64,000 bases of DNA. It comes from Adiantum capillus-veneris (taxonomy: Eukaryota > Streptophyta > Polypodiopsida > Polypodiales > Pteridaceae). Positions 24,188 through 34,817 of this stretch are shown in pieces. The translations under genes were made by a program, and so were the position numbers. The stretch is from contig CM043961.1 of the NCBI GenBank assembly GCA_014529385.2, positions 11,142,478 to 11,206,477 on the forward strand, in the 5' to 3' direction. The first letter of the stretch is position 1, and each line of letters opens with the position of its first letter. The notes under the pieces were generated by a model that saw nothing but the letters and a program-made list of their open reading frames with translations, was not told where the DNA came from and searched no databases.

Positions 24188-26666
24188 GCTGTGTCTTTGA
24201 CTGCTGCTTCTATTGCCTTTTGCAGCTTCTCTTCTTCTTCTTGTGTCAGATCTTGTGGCTCTTGTGAGGGTCCTACAAGGATTTCCTCTTGCATGGTGGT
24301 GTCCACTTGATCTGCCACATTCTCTATGTCTATTCCCTCCATGGTTGTTGGCCCGCTGCTCTTCTGTTTGCTCTGCTGGCCTCTCAGCTCTTCTATTTGC
24401 TTCTAAAATGTCTTCTTTTGTGCTTCATCTTGTTCTCCCATAGTCACAATGAGGTCGTTCAGATCGGCATTTATCTTTTCAGCCTCCTCGATATTTCTTT
24501 TGATGGTTTCTAGCTCATTCTGCATGGCTTTGTGCTCTTCTTCCAATCTGTTCTGCATTACTACAGAGCCCTCGGCCATCATCAACCTTTGCCGCTTTTC
24601 CAATGTTAACTCCTTTTGGAGCTCCTTCATTTGCTCTTCATATAAATCCGTCTCAGAAGTAGTGTGAGTCAAGCTAGCAGCTCTGACTCTGGTAGGAGAT
24701 TCCCACAGCCTTTGGATGGTTTGATCTTTGACTTTCATCTGGTCTTTAAGCTCGATGACCTCATCCTGGCTAGCTTCCTGCTCTATCTTTGCCTTCTCCT
24801 TGGCATTCCTCAGGGCTTCCACCTCCTTGGATTCTTCAGCAAGTTGGAGGGTTAGGTTGCCCCTTTCCCTTTTTGCATCTGTCAATGACTTGTTGAGTTT
24901 TCTGCATTCTTCTTCAGCTCTTTGAATTCTTTGATCTGCTACCTGATTCTCTCGTTCCATCTCCTGGCATCTTTGCAATGTCGTGTCCAGACTGGCTTGC
25001 AGCTCTGCTTGTTTCTCTATCTGCTCTTGGCTCTGTCTTTGTAGTGTGTCTACTTCGGATTTGATAAAAACTTCATTGGCTTTGAGATTGTCAATCTCAC
25101 TTTCCGTGGGCAATGATTTTGCCATGAGCCCGGTTAGCTTGTGCATCACCACATCCCAATCATTTGGCAGTGGTTGTAGGTCCACTGTATCAGTGGCCAT
25201 CTCTTTTAGTTCCACTAACCGCAGGCTCGGCTTCTGCTCCTTCGGCCTTGTGCTTGGTAGCTCAAATGCCACAGTGGCTGCCTCTTCTCTTGAATACCCA
25301 GCCGCTAGTAGATCAAGGAATGTTCTGATATTCCTTTCTTCTGGATCTACCTTTTCCTCTTTCTGTTCATCATCTTCTTTCTACTCTTGGCTCTTTTCTT
25401 GCTTAGAATCTTCGTGTTCCTCCTCCTTTTGTTGGGTTTGAGGTGGGCTAAGAGGAGTTGGTGATGGCAGTCGGCTGGACTCCCTGCTTGGTGGTGGAGT
25501 TGCTGGCTTCTTCTTGAAGTCTCTATCCGCCTTTGTCTTTCTCTCTCTCTCTCTTGGCCTTCCTGCTCTTCTAGCAGTTGCCGTCATACTTCATCCACTT
25601 CTTCTTCTGTAAAAGGGACATTTGGGATATTATCTGTTGTAGCGTCCAGGATCTCGAAGTTTTTGTTGTAATCTTCAAATCTATCTCTGTGCACCCTTCG
25701 GGATGATCCTGACATGGTCTCTAGTGAGGGCTTCCACAGCTCGCTTAGATCTCCTTTCAGTGCTCTTTCGGCTTTGAAGCGGCTTTCGATTAATCTTTCG
25801 AGCCGTGCCGCTTTCTGTGATTTGGTCTCCTTGATTGGCACTTGTAAACTTTCTTTCTTTCCTTTCTTCAACTCTGGCTGCTCCTCTTGCACGGTCTCTA
25901 ACCGGCGCTTCAATCTTGTGGCTACTCGGGGTGCTTTGGGCGGTTTCTCTTCTTTATCTTCTTTGAGCCTTAGCCAGTCATTCTATGATGGGGGATCAGG
26001 CCAGTTTCCTTTGGCGTGCAATGCTCCATAAACCACTTTTGTTATCAGTTCACCTCGCACAATGTAGGTGGGATTTTTGTTGCCCGTCTGTACCAGGTTG
26101 TCATGGATATAAGCCACCTAATTGATCACCTTTGGCTTGCTCTTCTACATTTCCCAGGTGAAGGTGGTAGCAATGGCTCCCGGTAGCATTATGTACTTCT
26201 GTGGCCGCTTTGTACATATGTGGAAATACTGGTTGTAGAGATGGCTCATGACCGCCACTTTAGGGTTTGCAATGTCTTCAAAGGTGTAGTTGTTCTTCTT
26301 TTTGGTGTACACCTTGACTTCATCTCGGCACTTTGTCACACTATCCCCTTTGTTGGAGATGTCTAGTGCTGCTACCACCACTCTTTCTATGACTACAATC
26401 ATAGTGTCTGGCTTGCCCTGTAGATCAGTGACTCTGGCAACTCCATCTTCTTTTATCGTGGTTACAAATTCCCAAACTTGTTTTATGTCAATTCTTGCTG
26501 GCAGTGCTTCAAAATAGTTATGGAGATCTATCTTCTCCAAGTACTCTCCCATCTTGCTTCTGACAAACGCATTGAGCTCCCGTGGTATCATGGGTAGCTC
26601 TACTGCGTTTCCTTCAGGATCCTTGAACACACCTTGGTAGATCTTCATGTCATTAGACTCTAACAA
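24124..26666 (-). pseudogene. gag-like ORF with long coiled coil, broken
   Basis: Read on minus from ATG 26666, a largely continuous coding sequence runs through stop-separated blocks 26666-26145, 26140-25584, 25587-25381 and 25380-24403, then to 24188. The N-terminal ~170 residues are globular (LPMIPRELNAFVRSKMGEYL, then FVTTIKEDGVARVTDLQGKP). A middle block is rich in Lys, Glu, Pro and Ser. The long block 25272-24403 is an almost unbroken coiled coil (DTLQRQSQEQIEKQAELQAS and similar heptads), followed by an acidic tail (DLTQEEEEKLQKAIEAAVKD). I do not recognise the family. Its place directly downstream of the palindrome array, as in G1 where gag follows the array, suggests a gag-type structural protein of a related retroelement. 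A few point stops or frameshifts break it, and its 3' end is cut at the junction with family T. Confidence 0.6.
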
Positions 26667-27490
26667 ATCGTCTTGAATCCATGTGTTGGTTGGCTTCTCT
26701 TCTTCTTTGCCGGTGATATTGCGGCTGCCATAGATCCTGTTGCAAATTCAGGCTATAGGCTCACAAATTAGTAGGATGTCCACAACAGGTGGCAAAAGAT
26801 ATTCAAATGGGTTGAAATTTGATATATAAGCTTCTTGCACCATGGTAATGGCTCCCATGAGGTCATTTCTTGCACAGAAGTTCAAAATCATGCTAGAGAC
26901 ATCCTACGCGTAGGATGTCTTTTTCATCAAAATAGCTTGAGATTTGTTCTGTGGGTAGCTCTTGGCATGTGGAACATGGCCCTGCTCTTGGATTTTTATT
27001 TGTACAAGAATTGGTGTTGGTAAGAGCATGTGTAGTGATCTTAGGCCCAAAATTTGCATCTTGGATGTGTTGGGGGCCAAATGTGATGGGAATGGCTTGA
27101 AACTTGATATATGAGCTCATGAAGGGGTAATAAAGAGATCTGGAAGTGAAAAATGCAAGCTGGGGGCCAAAAATGTCATTTAGACATCCTACGCGTAGGA
27201 TGTCTATTTCATCATTTTTTACATGTGACCACACAGATAGCTTGGCAATGTGCTCATGAATGTATTGTGCAAGTTTCATGTGATTTGGACAAATTTTGGT
27301 AGGTCTATGCCCCATTATTGCCTCTATGCCCTGACTTTGCGTTTTTTGGTGCACATGAGGTCAATTTGTGTCCAAATGTGATGAAACTTGGTGGCTAGCA
27401 TGTAAAGGCTATTCAGAAGCTGTGTGTGATGAGAAATGTTAGGTTTGGTGCCCAGATTTTGCCTTGAGTCATCCTACGCGTAGGATGTCT
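26612..27490. repeat. ~285-bp tandem repeat array carrying a 24-bp palindrome
   Basis: A palindrome made of AGACATCCTACG followed by its reverse complement is perfect at 26897-26920 and 27182-27205 and has one mismatch at 27467-27490. The spacing is exactly 285 bp both times. Intervening sequence is also weakly periodic: TTGAAATTTGATATAT at 26812 and TTGAAACTTGATATAT at 27097 are 285 bp apart, with a weaker copy near 27381. The flanks have diverged much more than the palindromes. Confidence 0.85.
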
Positions 27491-29190
27491 CCTGATGAAA
27501 TTTTTTGTTGAAGGTGTTATTGGTGCTTGCCCTAAGCCCCCCCGAGTCCCTTTTAAACATTCTTTCAACAAAAAAGTCAATTTGATAGAAAGAAACTCCC
27601 TGTGTGGATTTCAGAGCCTCCGAGCTGTTTTCTGACTTTTGGAGTGCTTTTCGGCGATGAAATTTCTCGATGTTGGTCTCCATAGCTTCACAATCCCTTG
27701 GGGATCCTCGCCATATGGTTTTTGTCGACTTTGGCTTCACCGGAGCTCCATTTGGCAATTTGTCGCTCTAGAAGCACCCGTGGTTGCGTTTTCATGTCGT
27801 CGATGACTTGTGGTGGTCTACCACCATCGGAATTGGTTGTTGATGGTCTAAGAAAGCCGCTCGTGAAGTTTGGTGGCAAACGGACATGCGGTTTGGCCGC
27901 GAGAGCTATTTGACGCTTTGTGTGTCTGATGTTGTTTCTGAAGTTTGGTGCCGCTTCGGGTCACCGTATGGTCATGTGGGCTATATAGACTTGTCGAGCA
28001 TGTCAAGATGCTCCTACCCATGAGTTTTGGTAGCATTTGGGCGCCTTTCCGCAGATTTCCCATTTGGTGGCCTCTTGCGGGGCTCTAGGAATTAGGGTTT
28101 TTCCCGATGGTTTTCTACTGCCTTTGGTCACCCATAAGTGGTCTCCTATGCTAGGGTAAGCTACCGATGAAGTGTCATTGATTTTGGGTTAGCGGTTAGG
28201 TGGTCACTTCTACTTGTAGGTCTCTACCGCTCGCTTTCTGTGTGAACCCTACACTAGTTTTCGCGACAAAACAACAAACATGCGCGAAAAGCTCAAGGTG
28301 GTGAGCCTACCTCTCATGTCTGGAGCCTATCGGGTAGTCGTGCGCGTCGTAGAAGCTACTAGAAGTTCCGTTCGCTCTAGGTGGCAGAAGCTCTCTCTCA
28401 AAAGTCAATAGTGAAAATGAGCTTAAAATGAAGTGAAAATTTCTTATAATGGGGGTCCCGAACCACTTTCTATGAAATTTGACATGTGCTCCCAGCTTCT
28501 TGCGAGATGCGGTTTAGGCTCAAAAATTTCTTGATTTGGACTCCATTTGCCCAGTTTCCGAGAAATTTGATGTTTCAGTCAAAATCTGGCAAAAACACGC
28601 TTTCCGCCCCCTTCTCATAATTGCACCCCCACTGTACCACAGGTTGTCCTATAGTCACTGATCATCCCCATATTTTTTGTTTTTCATTACGACCGTTTTT
28701 CACCTGCTTTTTGTATTTTTGAAGTTTTTCTACCGAAAATTAGTAAAAAAATTTTTAAAAAGCAACTTAAACCCAGAAAATCCCCAAAAATCATAATAAA
28801 TCAAAAACATCACCGCAAAACACTATATACACTTTTATGCAATTTTTATGGCCAGATTTCTCCATTTTACCAATATTTTGCCCGAAAAATGGCTATTTTT
28901 ACTTATATACACACACCTAGGGGCTTGATTTGGCATTTGGCCCCATATACTTGTCTATTCATGCTGTATAAGGGCATATGTACTTGGGTTAGTCCAAAAA
29001 AATTCGCAATCAAATGACAACCCTTTAAAATAGTCGAAAAATATGCCCTTTTTTGCTCTTTCTGCCATTGGGTCCGCATTTGAGAATGCCTCGCCCCGTC
29101 CTAGCCGGAGTCCTCCCGGATGACAAGGTAGCGCCTCGGTGTATGTGCCATGCATGGGTTGAAAACTCGTGCTAATGCTTGGTCGTGTAA
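27491..29190. other. long non-coding stretch left of the gypsy pol
   Basis: Only short, unconvincing open frames occur (for example minus 27758-27474, Lys/Ser-rich). Sequence near 28430-28900 is AT-rich and repetitive in style (AAAATTTCT, GAAATTTG) without a clear period. If the minus-strand element continues this far, this is its 3' untranslated region or the leader of a second element. No LTR, primer site or polypurine tract could be identified. Confidence 0.4.
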
Positions 29191-29196
29191 TGTGGC

Positions 29197-30040
29197 CTAT
29201 ATAATGCATACTCGGTCAATGCATTGAAAAATTAACGTTGTGCAAGAGGAGGGTATAAGTAATATGCTTATTGGCATTCGCCGTCGAGGTTTTCTGTTTG
29301 TTGTTGATTTGGTCGGCAAATTTTCTTTGCAAGTAAAAGTTGTAACTCTGCCGCTCGTTGTTTGATCGTCTTTCTTGCAAAAGTCGGTTTTTTTGCCGCC
29401 ATTGTCGATATGGCCGTAGTTGTCTCCTTGGAGAGAATTGTCTTGGTGGAATTGGCCATATTCTTTGTCTCTTTTGCTTTCCATTTGTAGCTTTGCTTTG
29501 GTGGTTTTTGCAGGTTTATTGCTACTTTCGCAATTGTCATTGTTTTGCTGCTGATTGGCATCCACATGGATCGGTTTGCCGGTTTCCTATGTTGTGTTTG
29601 TCTGCATGCCAATCTTGCTTGTACTGAAGGGAGTTCCTGTTGCTTCGGTTTCGGGATCCAAATGCGAGTCGCATTTAAGTTGTTGCTGAGCATTTTCTTT
29701 GGAATCCATATCTATTTTATTCCCTTGGTTTTTGGTTGAACTGTCTGCTTCAGTTGACTTCTTTTGGTGTCTTGTGGTTTGTCTGCCATGTCATTTCGAT
29801 CCTTCCGCACCCAGACTTGTTTGTCGCGTATTGCTAACCTTGATCTTGGCACTGCGGTCTGTTTGGTTGGATGTTTGTAGTGAACATGGTTGGTAGTTCT
29901 CTGTTTGTTCGCCATGTTGTTCTTTGGTTCTTTCTTTCTTGATTGTGTTGCTGCCATCTAGTTCTTCCGGGGTTGCTGAGCAAAGGCTACAACCTGTTGT
30001 TCTTGTGCATACTGAATTTTGACTGCATCCACATTCCAAT
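29197..30040 (-). pseudogene. hydrophilic linker region after the second protease domain
   Basis: Minus-strand frames here are rich in Lys, Gln, Asn, Thr and Ser (for example KKERTKEQHGEQTENYQPC and MDANQQQNNDNCESSNKPA). They lack hydrophobic cores and are interrupted by stops. Such composition is usual for disordered parts of gag-pol polyproteins. It directly follows the protease-like domain at 30398-30010. No specific function can be read. Confidence 0.4.
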
Positions 30041-30398
30041 CTATCTGCACATTACAGTCTTTTTCCCAAGGTTGTCCCAACAACTTGGGGTGTTGTGTGC
30101 TTTCATCCTCAACCACATAAAACTTGTGTGGGTAAATATATTGATGTATTTATACATGCAATATAGTCCAACCCAATGTTTTCAGCGAATGTGATGTACT
30201 ACTTTCCAACACTTGTGGAGTAGGATATAGTTGACCTTTGAACTTGAGCTTTTTGTATAAGTTGTAAGAGATTAGATTTTCTTGAGCTCCAGAATCAAGC
30301 AATGCCGTCAATTCAACTTGATTGCTACCCACTTTGACTGCAATTATTGGCTCCACTGTGTCGTCATCAAAATTCGTAAGTCGAATAGCATTTATTCG
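30010..30398 (-). pseudogene. second retropepsin-like domain downstream of integrase
   Basis: On minus, after a single in-frame TAG that ends the integrase frame (GGSS-stop-RINAIRL), the same frame continues to EPIIAVKVGSNQVELTALLD and SGAQENLISYNLYKKLKF, a retropepsin active-site region with Asp-Ser-Gly. After another stop it gives HKFYVVEDESTQHPKLLGQP and WEKDCNVQIDW, the usual C-terminal half of a retroelement protease (hydrophobic-Leu-Gly-x-Pro-Trp). The catalytic triad is intact. It is distinct in sequence from the protease at 40337-39795, so this complex carries two protease-type domains, one before RT and one after integrase. Whether the second belongs to the same element or was joined by rearrangement is unresolved. 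Confidence 0.7.
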
Positions 30399-33300
30399 CT
30401 ACGATGATCCACCTTGTTGTTGTTGTCGTAGAAGCCGTCTTTTTGCAATGCGTTCTTTTCGTACCCTCTGTTTCTCCTTCATCCGTTGTTTTTCTTGATG
30501 GATTTGCTGAAGCATATCCTGGGTTAGTGGCAAATGATATTTTTTTAATCGACACCCACTAATCCAATTTGGCATTTCTTTACCTGCTAATGTAGCAAGC
30601 TTGACAACTCCGCTTTGTGATAGGTCACTAATCACAAAGGGTCCCATCCCTCGCTTTTTAAGTTTCTTGGCATGTTGCTTCAAGGTATAAACAAGTACAT
30701 AATCACCTATTTTGAACTCTTTCGTGTACACATGCTTGTCAAAAAATTCTTTTTGTCTTCTCTTTTTAGCATAGATCAAAGCTACAGCTCTTAAGCGAAG
30801 TTCATCTAGCTTTTCAAGATCATCTATTCTTGAAGAGAGCTCATGTCCTGTCCATTCTAAGCGTTTCGCTACTCGTAGAGTTGGAATTAAAAACTATATG
30901 GGTAATATAGCGTTTAGGCCAAACACCATGTTGTACGGTGTCGTTTCTATTGATGTTTTGTAAGCTACCCTGTATGTCCATAGTGTTGAGTGTAGCTGTT
31001 GGTCCCAATCTGTCCTTGACTCTGATACAATTTTAGTTAGAACAGTGCACAGTGTTTTATTTGTGGCCTCAACTTGTCCATTTGCCTGTGGATGATATGG
31101 AGCAGATTTTCTATGTATGACCATGAATTCCTCTAGCAGATATTCAATGACTTCATTAAGAAAATGTGTTCCTCGATCACTGACAATTTTTATTGGTAAT
31201 CCGTATCGTACAAAGACATTCTCATACAAAAATTGTGCAGTGGTTCGTGCATCTGCTTTTTGTGTTGCCTTGGCTTCTGCCCATTTTGTGAGATAGTCGG
31301 TAACCACAATGATATATTGGGTATGGGTGCGATATGCAGGGGGTGAAATAGACCCCACAAAATCAATGCCCCATTTTGCAAATGCCCTTGCTCCCATCAT
31401 TGGCTGTAGTGGCATCTCATCTCTCTTTATCGGCACCTTGGTGCACTGACATGCGTCACATCGCTTTACAAACTCTTCAGCATCCATATGCAATGTAGGC
31501 CACCATATTCCTGTGGTTAAGACAATTTTTGCCGTCTTATCGCCTGAAAAATGCCCTCCACTTATACCTCCATGTGCGTGTTCTAGAATCGGCAGGTATT
31601 CACTTTCACTTGAACAAATTCTAAGTTGATTTTCCTTTCCTCGCTTATAGAGTTGGTTCCAATTAAATTATAGTCTCGAGCCTCCAGCTCTATAGCCCTT
31701 TTTCGTGCTCTTGTGATGTTTTCAGGAAACGTCCTTGTGGTTAGGAAATCAATGATATATTGACTCCATGCAGGTGCAATGTTTACCTGAAACAATGTCG
31801 CATGATCCACTAATCGTTTGGCACTACATATAGTACAATTGTCAACATAAGCATGTGTGTCAGCATACATAGTTGGCCAATAAATCCCTAATTGTATCAG
31901 TCTCTGGTGTGTTTTCATTGTTGAACAATGAAATGCACAATCTTGGACATGTGCTTCTTCAAGATAACACTCGAATTCCTCCGGATTTATACACAATCGT
32001 AGAATTTGGTCTGAGCCGAGATGATACAGCCGTCTTGCAATCAACTGGAAGTTTTTTGTTTGTCGAATTGTTTGTTGTTTGGGTCTGTCTTCCTTGTTAT
32101 CAAATCTACCTCCAAAGGAAAGAATGCTAACAATGTCCTGAGACCATTTGGGTATCATTTCAATATTGAAAAGATACGCATCAGGTATGCTAACAATGTC
32201 CTGAGACCATTTGGGTATCATTTCAATATTGAAAAGATACGCATCAGGTATGTCATCATCTACTCCTTCAGAAGCTTCCCCGTTATGCAGCCTTGAAAGA
32301 TGATCCGCCCGTAGATGAGTTTTACCCTTTTTGACCACCACTGTGAAGTCAAACTCTAGCAATATAATAAACCAGCGTACAATTCTCCCGATATTGCATG
32401 GTTTATTTACCAAATGCAAAAGAGCTTGATGATCTGTGAAGAACACAAATTTGTTTGCGAGCAAATAATGCCGAAATTTCTTTACAGCATAAATCATTCA
32501 TTCCTAACCCCTCTCTTTCGGTGGTTGTATAGTTCTTTTCTACACTGTTTAACTGTCGGCTTGCATAACAAACTGGGAAATCCATTGTTCCGTTTCCAGG
32601 TTGAGCCAGAATACTCCCGATGGCATATGAAGATGCATCAATGTGAACATGGAATATTTTTTCCGGTGCTGAAACAAGGTTTTCCTTAAGCTTTTGGAAT
32701 GAAGTTTCACACTCCTTAGTCCATTCGAAACTGACTAACAAACGATACAAAGGTTGTGCAATGATTGCATACATATATATGAATCTTCGATAATATCCGC
32801 AGTGTCCCATGAAGGATTGCACTTGTTTTGCATTAGTAGGCCTCTACTATGACTTTGATTTTGTCTATGTCAGTGGTTATGCCACTTCTTGAGACAATAT
32901 GTCCTAAGATGCGGCCTTGCCTAACCATAAAAATGCACTTTTCCGGGTTAAGACATATTTGATATGTTCTGCATTTCTCAAATACCTTTTGTAAATGGTC
33001 AATATGTTCGTCTCATAGAAGAGAGTGTACACAAAGATCATCCATGTATATTTCTAAGAATATTCTCAAGTATTCTTTGAACGCATGAGTCATTAACCTT
33101 TGAAAGGTAGCTGGGGCATTAGTTAAGCCGAAAGGCATAACTCTATACGCATAGATTCCCCATTCTGTAGCAAACACTGTTTTGTGTTGATCCTCTATTG
33201 CAATTGCCAATTGGTTATATCCTGAAAACCCATCAAGAAAGGAATAAGCCCGTTTCCCTACCACCCTCTCAAGTACATGTTCTGTGATTGGCAAGGGATA

Positions 33301-34138
33301 ATTATCCCTTATGGTGGCTGCATTTACCTTTTTGAGGTTCACACACACTCGCAGTTTTCCGTTCGTTTTGGGGACAACCACAATGGGTGACACCCAATCT
33401 GTATTTCGATTTCATAGATGAATTTTGCATCCATCAGCTTGTCAATCTCCTCTTTGATTCGTTTAGCAAATGTGTCATTATATGTATAAGGACACTGTTT
33501 GTTAGGTCTGGCATCTGATTTCAAAGGAATTGTATGTTGGCATATCGATGGATCAACTCCTTTGAGGTCTTTGTAGGACCATGCAAACACATCTTTATAC
33601 TTCTTGAGAAGTTGTGTTAGCCGTTCTTCTTCTTCATGCTCTAAGTCAGTTGCGATATAGACCGGCTGAGGCTTTTTACCTGGTTCAGCTAGGTCTATCC
33701 ATTTTGCATTTTCCGGCCCATCGTAAGATTCCTGGTTTATTCTTTCCCTGACTAGTGGTGTCATTATGATTTTTCTGTCCTGGATGGTGAATTTCCGATA
33801 ATGTGATGATACATTCATGTTTCCTTTGTCCAACTCCTCCTTACCATCACTTTCTCCCTCAGTAGTCTATACCTCTCGTAAAGATTGTTTTAGTTCTTGG
33901 TATTTCTTTTTACACTCCAATTTGGTCCACACTGGGTCTTTTGTTGTTTCTTGTTTTGATTTTTGAGATTTTTTTTATTCTGTTTCTGTTTCAACTTTCC
34001 GTACCTGTTTTCTTTCCTCTTTTGTTCGTTCCCTTCACACTCTCAAGAATCTTCTTGATATTTGGTCTTTTACACAATCCTCTACTTTGACAAGCATTAG
34101 ATAGTGAGTTTTATCTTTTATCCTGGGCATCAGGTTCT
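30399..34138 (-). pseudogene. Ty3/gypsy G1 pol: RT, RNase H, double-zinc-finger integrase
   Basis: The pol half of the large minus-strand gypsy element. RT starts near 33740 (FAWSYKDLKGVDPSICQHTI), is frameshifted near 33400, and reaches the catalytic YMDDL at about 33033-33047. RNase H (32640-32290) keeps HIDASSYAIG, TTTEREG, FFTDHQALLHLV and LRADHLSR, with a frameshift near 32490. Integrase has a first HHCC finger (AHVQDCAFHCSTMKTH, then NCTIC, about 31960-31825). It has a second complete finger (LEHAHGGISGGHFSGDK, then RCDAC, about 31580-31445). The core carries WGIDFVG, VSDRGTHF and NGQVEATNKT (31365-31055). The tail (30779-30399, FKIGDYVLVYTLKQH, then NWISGCRLKKYH) is a basic C-terminal domain. 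A few indels and stops inactivate it. The upstream end is cut by the copia insertion at 34138. Confidence 0.9.
32127..32252 (-). repeat. 63-bp in-frame tandem duplication in G1 pol
   Basis: Two adjacent 63-bp copies (32127-32189 and 32190-32252) read IPDAYLFNIEMIPKWSQDIV twice in the linker between RNase H and integrase. They appear identical, so the duplication is recent compared with the other lesions. Confidence 0.92.
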
Positions 34139-34418
34139 TGTAGACATGTAGTAGTGTTAGTGTGTATACGCGCTTCACCAGGGGCACTTTTCTCCCACTG
34201 GGTTTTTCCCCCTGGACATCTGGTGTGAAAGGACACCTTATCTCTTAGGGTTTCATATAAGCTTTGTAGCTCTGAGTTTGTACACACAATTATTATTCCA
34301 ATAGAGAGAGAGAGACTACAGAGATCTCGTACACAAGCTCTGTGTCTTCTCCTTCTCCATCTTCTTCCTACTCTGAGTTGCTGTCTTCCTTCTGTTTCCT
34401 GTTTCATCATCTTCAACA
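34139..34418 (+). repeat. 5' LTR of intact copia element
   Basis: Begins TGTAGACATGTAGTAGTG and ends CATCTTCAACA. It contains a CATATAAGC stretch near 34254, which could serve as a TATA-type promoter element, and a short GAGAGAGAGA run. Confidence 0.95.
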
Positions 34419-34420
34419 AT

Positions 34421-34432
34421 TGGTATCAGAGC
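34421..34432 (+). promoter_or_regulatory. primer binding site of intact copia element
   Basis: TGGTATCAGAGC begins two bases after the LTR end. It is the standard sequence complementary to the 3' end of initiator methionine tRNA used by plant copia elements. Confidence 0.95.
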
Positions 34433-34817
34433 GAGGTGATTTCCAGAGCCTCTACTTGCGTTTTCGCGTCCGCGCGCGCAATCGCAGTTTTCAGGCAGTT
34501 TTCGGAAAATTTGTTCGTGGGAGCATCCTCGACGTTCCGGGAGTATTCTGACCAGGCGACTTGGGGTTTTACCCCCCTTTCGAAGCCGTTCGAGCCCTCA
34601 GAATTTCGTTCTGAGCAGCGTAGCAGAAGTTACTTTTCCGAGGCGTTTAGATCAAGAGGGTGTGCTTTTTGACAGATTTTCTTCAGGTAAACAGTTCTTT
34701 TGGGAAGCAGCTTGTCTTAGCTTTGTGCTGAGATTTTGTGTAGAGTTTTGCTTGGATTGGAGAGGAGATTTGTGAATCTCTTGGAGGTTCTTTTGCTCTC
34801 TTGTTTGCATCTACAGT

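Noticed and set aside
24019-26517. Plus-strand open frames across 24.0-26.5 kb (for example 24983-25441)
   Set aside because: They are antisense shadows of the long minus-strand coiled-coil ORF. Their Ser/Leu/Phe-rich composition is what the complement of Glu/Lys/Gln-rich codons gives.
26897-27490. CRISPR-like reading of the evenly spaced palindromes
   Set aside because: The spacing is 285 bp, units are themselves repeats and the context is plant retroelement DNA. A CRISPR array has spacers of about 30-40 bp.
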